Assembly: GCA_030655675.1 (NCBI GenBank)
Contig: JAUSPM010000005.1
Location: 1-14,834, forward strand
Origin: Methanosarcinaceae archaeon
GTDB taxonomy: Archaea > Halobacteriota > Methanosarcinia > Methanosarcinales > Methanosarcinaceae
DNA: 14,834 bases
Direction of reading: 5' to 3'
Numbering within the stretch: position 1 is the first letter of the stretch; each line of letters opens with the position of its first letter. The notes beneath the pieces were generated by a model, which searched no databases, was not told the origin of the DNA, and saw only the letters and a program-made list of their open reading frames with translations. Both the position numbers and the translations under genes were made by a program. This document shows, piece by piece, positions 6,793 to 13,515 of this stretch.

Positions 6793-7191
6793 TCACACTA
6801 TAATAGAAGCAGTAGTTCCAATTTTAGGGAATCTCTCAGCAGCCTCTCTTGCGATTGGCCCTTTGATATCAGTTCCCTTTGGAATACCATTTTCATCAGT
6901 CAGGACTACTGCATTATCCTCAAAGGATACCCTGAGTCCATCCGGACGGCGGAATTCCTTTTTCTGGCGAACAATAACAGCAAGCACTATCTGTTTTCTC
7001 ATCTCAGGTGTGCCTTTCTTAACAGATACAACACACATGTCACCGATGCCTCCTTTTGGCATCCTGTTCTTTACACCTCTGTATTTCCTAACAGAAATGA
7101 TCTCAACAGTACGTGCACCTGTATTGTCCACACATTCAATTTTAGCACCTGCGTTCAATGAACGTGGTATGCTTGAGCGTATGCCTCTCAT
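6793..7191 (-). CDS. rpl14: Large ribosomal subunit protein uL14
   Basis: This 132-residue beta-barrel protein lies on the 50S interface and contacts uL3, eL19-region rRNA and the small subunit. Signatures include LNAGAKIECVDNTGAR (about residues 12-27), IGDMCVVSVKKGTPEMR and the ending GPIAREAAERFPKIGTTAS. The ATG overlaps the uS17 stop (ATGA, 7188-7191), with GAGGTG in the last uS17 codons, indicating coupled translation. Confidence 0.97.
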   Translation of the reverse strand: MRGIRSSIPRSLNAGAKIECVDNTGARTVEIISVRKYRGVKNRMPKGGIGDMCVVSVKKGTPEMRKQIVLAVIVRQKKEFRRPDGLRVSFEDNAVVLTDENGIPKGTDIKGPIAREAAERFPKIGTTASIIV

Positions 7192-7517
7192 GCCTGCACC
7201 TCTGCTTTGACCACTACATATGATTTGGTCTTACTAAGGGGCCGACATTCTGCGATCGTGACTACATCCCCTACTTTTGCATCAATGCAAGGAGGGTTGT
7301 GGGCATGGATCTTAGACTGCCGCTTCTCGTATCTCTGATACTTTTTAATTAATATCTCGTGTCTTTGTTGAATGACTACCGTTTTGTCCATCTTATCGCT
7401 AACGACAGTGCCCACATGGACCTGTCCTCGCACTGGAAGACTGCCATGGAACGGACAATTTACATCGTCGCATTCCGTTTTAGGCACGGGTACATCCAAT
7501 CCTATATCTCTTACCAT
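7188..7517 (-). CDS. rps17: Small ribosomal subunit protein uS17
   Basis: This 109-residue 30S protein has an OB fold that binds 16S rRNA. The archaeal form has an N-terminal extension with PVPKTECDDVNCPFHG (Cys16, Cys21, His24). The OB core follows with VRGQVHVGTVVSDKMDKTVVI, RYEKRQSKIHAHNPP and VGDVVTIAECRPLSKTKSYVVV. The ATG at 7517 has GAGGTAAT upstream, within the end of the RNase P protein gene. Confidence 0.96.
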   Translation of the reverse strand: MVRDIGLDVPVPKTECDDVNCPFHGSLPVRGQVHVGTVVSDKMDKTVVIQQRHEILIKKYQRYEKRQSKIHAHNPPCIDAKVGDVVTIAECRPLSKTKSYVVVKAEVQA

Positions 7518-7522
7518 GATTA

Positions 7523-7834
7523 TTACCTCATGTTATTCTTCTTTATGTTCTTAATTCTGTTTTCGGGTTGTGAGAGCAATAATGTTCCATTTACTTTGAC
7601 ATGCTTTACTTCATGTCCACCCGCAGAGCGGGTCGGTATCTGAAACACAAAGATGGTCCCCATTTTTGGAACAACTATTTCACGAGCACCATCTGTTTCT
7701 ACTGTTAGTGTATTTCGTGTTTCATCAACCACTTTGCCGCGTATGTTTATTAGTGAAGGATTAGTAGAATCAATTACCCTCGTTGTAAGTCCTATTAACT
7801 CATTATAGATCAAATTAGAGGGTGTGATATCCAC
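7523..7834 (-). CDS. rnp1: RNase P protein component 1 (Rpp29/Pop4 homologue)
   Basis: This 103-residue protein subunit of archaeal RNase P is an Sm-like beta-barrel. In the family it works with Rpp21 to help the catalytic RNA recognise pre-tRNA and remove the 5' leader. Conserved features are NELIGLTTRVIDSTNPSLI (about 11-29), the GKVVDETRNTLTVET strands (33-47), VPKMGTIFVFQIP (55-67) and the ending VNGTLLLSQPENRIK. The start is GTG at 7834, two bases after the uL29 stop, with AAGGAGAT formed by the last uL29 codons. This position between uL29 and uS17 is the conserved archaeal location. In some euryarchaea a SUI1/eIF1 gene also lies here; none is present. Confidence 0.95.
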   Translation of the reverse strand: MDITPSNLIYNELIGLTTRVIDSTNPSLINIRGKVVDETRNTLTVETDGAREIVVPKMGTIFVFQIPTRSAGGHEVKHVKVNGTLLLSQPENRIKNIKKNNMR

Positions 7835-7835
7835 T

Positions 7836-8039
7836 TTATATCTCCTTCAGTTCATTTTGAATTGTCTTTATTCGTGCAATTGTCCTTCTAAGTTCACCTG
7901 CAAGTCCAGGATTATCCGGCGCACCACCTGCTGAAGACAGTGCACGTTCACGGATAAGATCGCTCCTCATTTTTTCAAGCTCATCCATCCGTTCTTCCGG
8001 AGTCATATCACGAATTTCATTAGTTCTAAGGATTGCCAT
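7836..8039 (-). CDS. rpl29: Large ribosomal subunit protein uL29
   Basis: This is a 67-residue helical-hairpin protein near the polypeptide exit tunnel, beside uL23, in the docking area for SRP and nascent-chain factors. It begins MAILRTNEIRDMTPEER and continues with the two-helix signature MDELEKMRSDLIRERAL and LRRTIARIKTIQNELKE. Length is normal. GGAGG in the last uS3 codons precedes the ATG. Confidence 0.96.
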   Translation of the reverse strand: MAILRTNEIRDMTPEERMDELEKMRSDLIRERALSSAGGAPDNPGLAGELRRTIARIKTIQNELKEI

Positions 8040-8042
8040 GAT

Positions 8043-8951
8043 CTAGGCCTCCTTATGAACTCTTGCCATTGGATGCCAGTAAGTGTACTCATCGTGTTTG
8101 TGTTGCCAGGTACCATTGTGTTCCCTGCGATCCTCACCATCGACGGTTGTTACACTTTCAGACTCTTCTGTCGCTTCCACTGTTTCTGCAGCCGTCTCAA
8201 CTTCAGTCACCGTTTCTTCGATAACCTCTGCTTTTGCTACTTCCTCAGCCTCTGCAACTTCACCGGTCACTTTTGCTTCGACCAGTTCTGCAATGCCAGT
8301 TTCTTTGACCTCACCTTCAGCCGGAGCATTTTCTGCTTTGACCTCTGGTTCATCAACGAATTCCCTTAATTTGAATTTATCCGGTAAAATCGCATCCGGT
8401 GGGACGATCTTAACACTGCATCCAAGCGTACCAAGTTTCCTGATAGCAGTCGCGAAACCTTTGTCAACGATATCATCAACAGGTTTTCCTGCATGTTTGA
8501 TGTAACCGTTAACCATTTTCTCGACCCTTGACCGTGCTCCTGTCAACTTACCTGACATGACGATCTCACAGCCAAGTGCACCTGAAGCCATGATCGCGCG
8601 CATTGTGTTGTGCCCGGCTTTTCTGAAATACCATCCACGTTCAATTGATGATGCAAGTCTTGAAGCCATCATCTGTGCATTGAGTTCAGGTCTGCGAACT
8701 TCCTGCGCATCGATCTGTGGATTGTCCAGATCATATAATCGATCAATATCGCGAGTAAGTTTTCGGATGACCTTTCCGGCTTTTCCGATAACCATACCAG
8801 GTTTTTCAGCAAATATTGTAATCTGGGTACCCATTGGGGTCCTGTTGATCTCCATGCCGCCATAACCCGCTCTACTGAGTTGCTGTGCGAAATATTCGTT
8901 CATTGATGCCTTTACGTAACCATCCTTTACGAATTTCTTTTCAATTGCCAT
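8043..8951 (-). CDS. rps3: Small ribosomal subunit protein uS3 with long acidic C-terminal extension
   Basis: This 30S head protein at the mRNA entry channel has 302 residues. The N-terminal KH domain (about 15-95) contains the GxxG loop in KPGMVIGKAGKVIRK. The C-terminal S3 domain (about 95-185) includes WYFRKAGHNTMRAIMASGALGCEIV. Residues about 200-275 are a Glu/Val/Ala/Thr-rich acidic extension. The protein ends with an aromatic and histidine-rich tail, TWQHKHDEYTYWHPMARVH (281-299). Extensions of this kind occur in uS3 of methanogens and haloarchaea; the tail's function is not known to me. GAGGTG from the end of uL22 precedes the ATG. Confidence 0.96.
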   Translation of the reverse strand: MAIEKKFVKDGYVKASMNEYFAQQLSRAGYGGMEINRTPMGTQITIFAEKPGMVIGKAGKVIRKLTRDIDRLYDLDNPQIDAQEVRRPELNAQMMASRLASSIERGWYFRKAGHNTMRAIMASGALGCEIVMSGKLTGARSRVEKMVNGYIKHAGKPVDDIVDKGFATAIRKLGTLGCSVKIVPPDAILPDKFKLREFVDEPEVKAENAPAEGEVKETGIAELVEAKVTGEVAEAEEVAKAEVIEETVTEVETAAETVEATEESESVTTVDGEDRREHNGTWQHKHDEYTYWHPMARVHKEA

Positions 8952-8952
8952 A

Positions 8953-9408
8953 TTAGAGCACCTCGCTTAATATCATCTCAACAAATACGGTTTCCGTATT
9001 TTTAGGACTACCGCGTCCGCGAGCTCTTGGCCTCATACCATGGATAACACGTCCGCGTTTTGCAGCCATATGTGCAATATACATATTTGCCGGTTCGAGT
9101 CCTTTATACTCTGCATTACTTTCTGCATTCTTGAGTATCTTTAAGAACTCTTTTGAAGCGCCCACAGGATAACGTCCTGCAGCCATTCCTCCCTTCTTGT
9201 GACCCAGACCATCATTGTGCCTTTTAAAAGGCACAGGCTGGTTCAACTTGATCACATTTTCAAGATATGTTCTCGCAACACCGGTGCGCATACCTTTTAT
9301 TGCACGACCAAGTTCACGTGATTTCTTTTGTGAGATGTGAAGTTCTGAACCCATTGCTTTTGCACTGACTTCAGGGTCTAATTCCGTTGAATAATTGATT
9401 CTTGCCAT
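8953..9408 (-). CDS. rpl22: Large ribosomal subunit protein uL22
   Basis: This 151-residue 50S protein has a long beta-hairpin that lines the nascent-peptide tunnel opposite uL4. Visible signatures are KKSRELGRAIKGMRTGVART (about 29-48), YPVGASKEFLKILKNAESNAE and the hairpin/closing region AAKRGRVIHGMRPRARGRGS. GGTGATG follows the uS19 stop and serves as Shine-Dalgarno. Confidence 0.97.
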   Translation of the reverse strand: MARINYSTELDPEVSAKAMGSELHISQKKSRELGRAIKGMRTGVARTYLENVIKLNQPVPFKRHNDGLGHKKGGMAAGRYPVGASKEFLKILKNAESNAEYKGLEPANMYIAHMAAKRGRVIHGMRPRARGRGSPKNTETVFVEMILSEVL

Positions 9409-9419
9409 TCTTCATCACC

Positions 9420-9833
9420 TTACTTGAGCGGTACGAATTTACTTGAACGGGTTGCACCAACACCGGCACTGCCGTGTGATACTTTGTTACGTGTCAATGC
9501 GAATTCTCCGAACCTGTGTCCGATCATCTCTGGCTGGATCTCGACCATTAAAAATGATTTACCATTATAGAGCTCAAAACTCTTGCCGATCATATAAGGC
9601 ATGATAATGATATTCCTATAATGTGTTCTGATCTTGTCCTTTCCATCAATGAACATCTGCATTACATTCTTCTGACCATCTGTGAGACCACGTTTAAGAC
9701 TGCGGCGTTCTCTTGAGGGTAACATCTCTGCAAACTCTTCTGAGCTCAACTGTTGAAGTTCCTCTATTGTCTTACCGCGATAGGTGAACTCACCTTTTCG
9801 TTTTGGTAATCTTGTTGTTGATTTTCTTGCCAT
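9420..9833 (-). CDS. rps19: Small ribosomal subunit protein uS19
   Basis: This 137-residue protein of the 30S head contacts uS13 and the intersubunit bridge. The N-terminal half is the archaeal extension (FTYRGKTIEELQQLSSEEFA, then PSRERRSLKRGLT). The conserved core includes IIIMPYMIGKSFELYNGKSF and MIGHRFGEFALTRNKVSHG, the family signature. GGAGGTG lies upstream of the ATG. Confidence 0.97.
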   Translation of the reverse strand: MARKSTTRLPKRKGEFTYRGKTIEELQQLSSEEFAEMLPSRERRSLKRGLTDGQKNVMQMFIDGKDKIRTHYRNIIIMPYMIGKSFELYNGKSFLMVEIQPEMIGHRFGEFALTRNKVSHGSAGVGATRSSKFVPLK

Positions 9834-9848
9834 GTATTACACCTCCTA

Positions 9849-10565
9849 TTAACGCCTCATTCCTGTTCGGCGTGCTGCAATATGACCTACCTTACGACCA
9901 GGTGGTGCATTTCTGCTGACTGTTGTAGGCTTACCCGGATGTTTCCGGTTTCCTCCACCAAACGGATGATCGCACGCATTCATAGCAACTCCCGATACAC
10001 GTGGGTATTTTGCCGCTCTTGTTTTCATCTTGTGAAACACTTTACCAGCCTTTAAGAATGGTTTATCGACACGTCCGCCACCTGCAACTATACCAATTGT
10101 TGCCCGGCATTTTGGACTTAACCATTTGAGATCACCGGATGGCATCTTTATGACAGTCTTATTGCGGTCATGGGAAACCAGTGTTGCATAAACACCGGAT
10201 GCACGTGCAAACTTTCCACCGTCACCTGGCTTTGATTCTATGTTACATACAGGAACACCTTCAGGGATCTCTGACAATGGAAGAATGTTGCCCGGTTTGA
10301 CCTCTGCTGAGATACCACAGGCGATCTTCTGTCCAACTGCAATTCCCTCAGGTGCCAATATCAAACGCTCTTCGCCATTCTCAAATGAAACTCTAACGAT
10401 TGGTGCTGACCTTGCCGGATCATGTGTGACCTCGGTCACTGTACCGTACAAAGTATCTTTCATATCCACATTTGGATGTTTCAATGCGGCTTTGAACTTG
10501 TGAGAAGGAGCCCGGTATGTAGGGGTTCCGCGACCTCTGTTCTGTGATATAAGTCTATGTCCCAT
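9849..10565 (-). CDS. rpl2: Large ribosomal subunit protein uL2
   Basis: This 238-residue protein is one of the oldest 50S proteins. It is needed for subunit association and for peptidyl-transferase centre structure. It begins MGHRLISQNRGRGTPTYRAP, carries the OB-fold and SH3-like domains, and ends with the archaeal signature RVSGVAMNACDHPFGGGNRK followed by RNAPPGRKVGHIAARRTG. Archaeal uL2 is shorter than the bacterial 270-residue form, as here. GAGGTGA precedes the ATG. Confidence 0.97.
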   Translation of the reverse strand: MGHRLISQNRGRGTPTYRAPSHKFKAALKHPNVDMKDTLYGTVTEVTHDPARSAPIVRVSFENGEERLILAPEGIAVGQKIACGISAEVKPGNILPLSEIPEGVPVCNIESKPGDGGKFARASGVYATLVSHDRNKTVIKMPSGDLKWLSPKCRATIGIVAGGGRVDKPFLKAGKVFHKMKTRAAKYPRVSGVAMNACDHPFGGGNRKHPGKPTTVSRNAPPGRKVGHIAARRTGMRR

Positions 10566-10576
10566 TTTATCTCACC

Positions 10577-10825
10577 TCACACCAATCCAATTCTTGTAGC
10601 AATCTCGTGGGCAGCATCATCTCCCTCGAATGTAACGATCGCTTTTTTCAATCCTTTCATTGTGGTCATTGTACAGATCGATTTTATATGGAATCCATAC
10701 GTCTTCACAATATCCTTTTTTATCTGATACTTGTTTGAACGGGTATCAACAATGAACTGGAGTTTGTTATTATCCAGAACCATCATCGCTTTTTCCGTAA
10801 CAAACGGATATTTAATAGCGTTCAT
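10577..10825 (-). CDS. rpl23: Large ribosomal subunit protein uL23
   Basis: This 82-residue protein sits at the exit of the nascent-chain tunnel and docks SRP and the Sec translocon. Signatures are the start MNAIKYPFVTEKAMMVLD, then IVDTRSNKYQIKKDIVKTYG and VTFEGDDAAHEIATRIGLV. The frame stays open upstream to 10867 inside uL4. I chose the ATG at 10825 because it overlaps the uL4 stop as ATGA, has GGTG upstream and gives the standard archaeal N-terminus and length. Confidence 0.96.
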   Translation of the reverse strand: MNAIKYPFVTEKAMMVLDNNKLQFIVDTRSNKYQIKKDIVKTYGFHIKSICTMTTMKGLKKAIVTFEGDDAAHEIATRIGLV

Positions 10826-11583
10826 ATGAATGCACCTTCCAGATTTGATATTGCCGATTCGGTCCATATAGTAAGCCTACCCGCATGTGTACCCGGCGCA
10901 AGTAACTCTGTATTCAATGAATCCACTGTCGCAATATCGACACCGGATAGATTACTTGCAGCCTTGAGTATAGGACTATATTCACCTGCAACGATCAAGA
11001 TACTCTTTTTGTGTTTGTATTTGCGGCCTCGAAGTTTACCCTTGCCGGCTCTGATATGTCTTCCTTCCTTTGCACGGATGACATCATCATAAATACCTGC
11101 TGCCTGCATGAAACTTATGACTTCTTTGGTCTTTGTAAGATCTTCAAGTGCATCTTCAACAACAAGCGGAACATTTGCATCAAACTTGTGACCTCTTGCC
11201 TTTACAAGTTCAAGGTTAATGGTTGCTGCAATTGCAGAACGAATAGCCATGCGCCTTTCCTTCTTGTTTACCTTTTCAGAACGGTCAGTCTCTGGTTTTG
11301 GAGGATGTGCTCTTCTACCACCGACTGCCTGAGGAACTCTTGCAGCACGACTTCCATTTGAAATTCTTGGAATTTGTGCAACACCTCTGCCAGATCCCCA
11401 TGAATGTGCTGATGTATCCATACCTGAATACATGCGAGGACCGTATGGCTGAAGCCTGTTAGCCTGTGCTGCCAGCACTGCCTTTTTGATAAGATCCGGT
11501 CTGTATATCTCTTCGAAAATATCAGGCAATGTGATCTCGCCTTTAATGTTTCCAGATAGATCAATAATATTTGCTATAACCAT
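10822..11583 (-). CDS. rpl4: Large ribosomal subunit protein uL4
   Basis: This 253-residue 50S protein has an extended loop that reaches the constriction of the nascent-peptide tunnel. The tunnel loop is recognisable as SWGSGRGVAQIPRISNGSRA (about 61-80) followed by RVPQAVGGRRAHPPKP. The fold continues with MAIRSAIAATINLELVKARG and the globular C-terminus. The ATG at 11583 is preceded by GGGGTGATG from the end of uL3. The last codons overlap the uL23 start. Confidence 0.97.
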   Translation of the reverse strand: MVIANIIDLSGNIKGEITLPDIFEEIYRPDLIKKAVLAAQANRLQPYGPRMYSGMDTSAHSWGSGRGVAQIPRISNGSRAARVPQAVGGRRAHPPKPETDRSEKVNKKERRMAIRSAIAATINLELVKARGHKFDANVPLVVEDALEDLTKTKEVISFMQAAGIYDDVIRAKEGRHIRAGKGKLRGRKYKHKKSILIVAGEYSPILKAASNLSGVDIATVDSLNTELLAPGTHAGRLTIWTESAISNLEGAFI

Positions 11584-11588
11584 TCACA

Positions 11589-12602
11589 TCACCCCTGCTT
11601 GGACTGTGTACTTACGTGAACGATCTGTGGTTCACCCATACCGGACACTTTTGACCTGGTAGGTTCTCGAAGTCTGATCAATCTCTTTGATGGACCCGGT
11701 ACGCTTCCTTTAATTAATACATATTCTCCGCGCACAAGACCATAATTAAGAAATCCGCTTGATGGATTGATCCCATCAATATCTTCAGAGATCTTGAGGA
11801 TCCGCTTGTTATATTCAGTTCTCTGATGGTATCCCATCTGACCCATTTGTGGAACTCTCCAGCTAACACGAGCCGGATGCCATGGACCAAGTGTACCTAC
11901 CTGACGAAGACTTCCTGCACGAGAGTGCTTGTTCTTCATCATGTTGATGCCCCATCTTTTAACAGCACCCTGCGTACCTTTACCGGTTGTGATTGCTGCG
12001 ACATCTACAATTCCGCCGCTGCTGAACACATCATTGATGCGAACTTCATGTCCTAAAATTGATTGTGCATACTCGAACTTTGCTTTAATATCACTACCAC
12101 TGATACCGGTCTCCATAAGATCAGGTTTCTTTTTAGGGACACCTGTGAGACTTTTAGGTAATGTGTATGTGAGTACCTTGATCTCAGTTGCAATGCCATC
12201 ATCAATAAGTGAATTGATCTTAGCCATTGCTTCCTCTGCATTATGGTTCTTTGGCATCATTATAGTGCGCTCAAGACTCTCATCAAGATCTGAGGACCAT
12301 ACCTCTGCAACTGCTTTGTCACCAAATGTAGTATGTTCATATGCACGAATAGCTGCAACCTTGATAGCAGGTGTTTCGATAACAGTTACAGGTACAGATA
12401 TCTCAGCACCTTCTGTAATACTGTTTTTTGCATCGTCGATCATTACCACATGAGTCATGCCTACCTTGTAACCTGCAAATCCTTGCAGTTTAGGTTCGCC
12501 GGATGACTCTGGCCATGATCTAAACCTTGCTATGTGGCTTTTCGCTCTCTTGCGTGGACTAAATGCGAGTGAACCCCGCCTTGGTCTATGTCCTTTTGCC
12601 AT
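11589..12602 (-). CDS. rpl3: Large ribosomal subunit protein uL3 (first gene of the superoperon)
   Basis: This 337-residue 50S protein initiates assembly and has a loop that approaches the peptidyl-transferase centre. The N-terminus MAKGHRPRRGSLAFSPRKRA is typical of archaeal uL3, as are FAGYKVGMTHVVMIDD, ITTGKGTQGAVKRWGI (about 205-220) and KHSRAGSLRQVGTLGPWHP. Length matches the archaeal/eukaryotic-type family (about 330-340), not the bacterial 210. GGAGG at 12609-12613 precedes the ATG. No gene lies upstream on this strand, so the operon promoter should be in the adjacent spacer. Confidence 0.97.
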   Translation of the reverse strand: MAKGHRPRRGSLAFSPRKRAKSHIARFRSWPESSGEPKLQGFAGYKVGMTHVVMIDDAKNSITEGAEISVPVTVIETPAIKVAAIRAYEHTTFGDKAVAEVWSSDLDESLERTIMMPKNHNAEEAMAKINSLIDDGIATEIKVLTYTLPKSLTGVPKKKPDLMETGISGSDIKAKFEYAQSILGHEVRINDVFSSGGIVDVAAITTGKGTQGAVKRWGINMMKNKHSRAGSLRQVGTLGPWHPARVSWRVPQMGQMGYHQRTEYNKRILKISEDIDGINPSSGFLNYGLVRGEYVLIKGSVPGPSKRLIRLREPTRSKVSGMGEPQIVHVSTQSKQG

Positions 12603-12709
12603 TTTTATCCTCCATATACGATTATTTTAATTTGATTCTACTGATTTTTAGTCAACCACAAGTAAGCCGTTATTATTATGATTAAACTGTAAACGCTCAG
12701 CATCGCTAA

Positions 12710-12728
12710 AAAGCAAATAAATATTATT
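12710..12728 (-). promoter_or_regulatory. Candidate promoter region of the ribosomal operon
   Basis: Read on the minus strand this AT-rich stretch contains AATATTTATTTG, the nearest TATA-like sequence at a plausible distance upstream of the uL3 ATG. It would give a leader of roughly 85-95 bases. It is not a strong consensus match, and other AT-rich stretches lie close by (about 12730-12745), so the box is only a candidate. Confidence 0.25.
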
Positions 12729-12759
12729 CAAAATATGTATTTGAATTATTTGCCTTTAA

Positions 12760-12777
12760 AGTCAATGTGAGTCAATG
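12760..12777. repeat. Two direct AGTCAATG repeats, one helical turn apart
   Basis: AGTCAATG occurs at 12760-12767 and again at 12770-12777, a 10-bp period. On the minus strand it reads CATTGACT twice, just upstream of the AT-rich candidate promoter of the ribosomal operon. A related AGTCAA lies at 12650-12655 in the leader. The phasing would suit a dimeric regulator or activator, but no regulator is identified. Confidence 0.5.
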
Positions 12778-12875
12778 CACACTCCGTTTTGCGAAATTGT
12801 GCCCTTAAACAGTATTCACCTATAAAAGATCTAAACAGGTCCATGTTCTTTTGCACGCCAATTACGCACAAAAAC

Positions 12876-12896
12876 GGGCATTCCAGGAATTGGCCC
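12876..12896. repeat. Inverted repeat GGGC-ATTCC-A-GGAAT-(TG)-GCCC
   Basis: ATTCC (12880-12884) and GGAAT (12886-12890) are perfect arms around one A. GGGC (12876-12879) and GCCC (12893-12896) extend the dyad with a two-base bulge. It may be an operator or an RNA hairpin. It shares CAGGAATT with the dyad at 12962-12989. Confidence 0.5.
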
Positions 12897-12961
12897 ATAA
12901 CATTTCATGTTAAATCCGACTTTTCACACTTGCTATCTTACTTAATTAACTTCGATAAATC

Positions 12962-12989
12962 ATTCCTGCGTATTGATTTTAGCAGGAAT
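12962..12989. repeat. Inverted repeat ATTCCTGC / GCAGGAAT
   Basis: Perfect 8-base arms (12962-12969 and 12982-12989) flank a 12-base loop. The right arm plus the next base repeats CAGGAATT, also seen 99 bp to the left at 12884-12891. There is no T-tract after it on the plus strand, so it does not look like a terminator. Confidence 0.55.
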
Positions 12990-13030
12990 TACATATCAAT
13001 GTCTAACTTTGCATTGTGAATGCTACATGT

Positions 13031-13040
13031 TGTATATAAA
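13031..13040 (+). promoter_or_regulatory. Candidate TATA box for the plus-strand unit
   Basis: TGTATATAAA is the closest match to the archaeal TATA consensus upstream of the first plus-strand gene. Transcription from it would start near 13065 and give a leader of about 90 bases. A second TATA-like sequence, ATTTATAA at about 13096-13103, would give a leader of about 30 bases. The sequence alone does not decide between them. Confidence 0.35.
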
Positions 13041-13155
13041 CTCTGCGCGTGGGAACGCATACAGGGAATATGACTCATAAAACAAAAGAAGCAAGATTTA
13101 TAACCAATAGAGATGAAATAGATATAAACTTAATAATATAAAATGTGGTGAGATC

Positions 13156-13515
13156 TTGATTGACAACCCGATATGGATTCCAATAACCTTTGTTGCATTA
13201 CTAGGTATTGCAATACTTATTATGATCTATTTTTTCATACAAAAACTTACAGAAGGCAGCTTGAAAAAATATGCAACACTTATATTACTTGCACTTGGTG
13301 TATTTTCAATTGGTGGTGCACTGCGATCTGCTCACGAATTAGGAATATTGACCAATCCAATATTCACAGACATCGAATACCTACTTTATTGTGCATATTA
13401 TTTAGTTTTGTTATATGCAGTTTACACGTTGTACAAAATGTCAAAACAATTTGGATTTAGTGATAAGACTTCAATGATGGCTGATGCATTAAAAGCGAGA
13501 GGTGAGAAAAAATGA
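13156..13515 (+). CDS. Small three-helix membrane protein, first paralogue
   Basis: This 119-residue protein is of unrecognised family. Three hydrophobic segments are visible at about residues 8-29, 39-56 and 73-93, followed by a charged cytoplasmic-looking tail (KMSKQFGFSDK... to KARGEKK). It is a paralogue of the next gene. Shared features are G-x-x-K-x-(Y/F)-A before TM2, FS-(I/V)-(G/A)-G-x-LRS at the end of TM2, IEY at the start of TM3 and SK-x-FGF after TM3. It starts with TTG at 13156, four bases after GGTGA in GGTGAG (13147-13152); no in-frame ATG fits. Its stop overlaps the next start (ATGA, 13512-13515). Function is unknown; a membrane anchor or sensor partner for the downstream RecA-like protein is inference. 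Confidence 0.8.
   Translation: MIDNPIWIPITFVALLGIAILIMIYFFIQKLTEGSLKKYATLILLALGVFSIGGALRSAHELGILTNPIFTDIEYLLYCAYYLVLLYAVYTLYKMSKQFGFSDKTSMMADALKARGEKK

Larger units (their letters stand above)
12603..13155. other. Divergent spacer between the ribosomal operon and the plus-strand unit
   Basis: The 553-bp spacer carries the leader and presumed promoter of the ribosomal operon on the minus strand and the promoter of the plus-strand unit. Visible structure includes a direct repeat at 12760-12777, dyads at 12876-12896 and 12962-12989, and plus-strand TATA-like sites near 13031-13040 and 13095-13103. Short ORFs exist, the longest 76 codons on the plus strand at 12789-13019. None has a convincing Shine-Dalgarno site or a recognisable product. 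No tRNA is visible. Confidence 0.6.

Noticed and set aside
8055..8505. Overlapping plus-strand ORFs opposite the uS3 tail
   Set aside because: They arise from the low-complexity GAA/GTT codons of the acidic uS3 extension read on the other strand (Ser/Thr/Val/Ala runs).
12789..13019. Plus-strand ORF of 76 codons in the divergent spacer
   Set aside because: It has no Shine-Dalgarno site before its start, an unusual composition (many Ser, Phe, Asn, Cys) and no recognisable motif, and it runs through both dyads.
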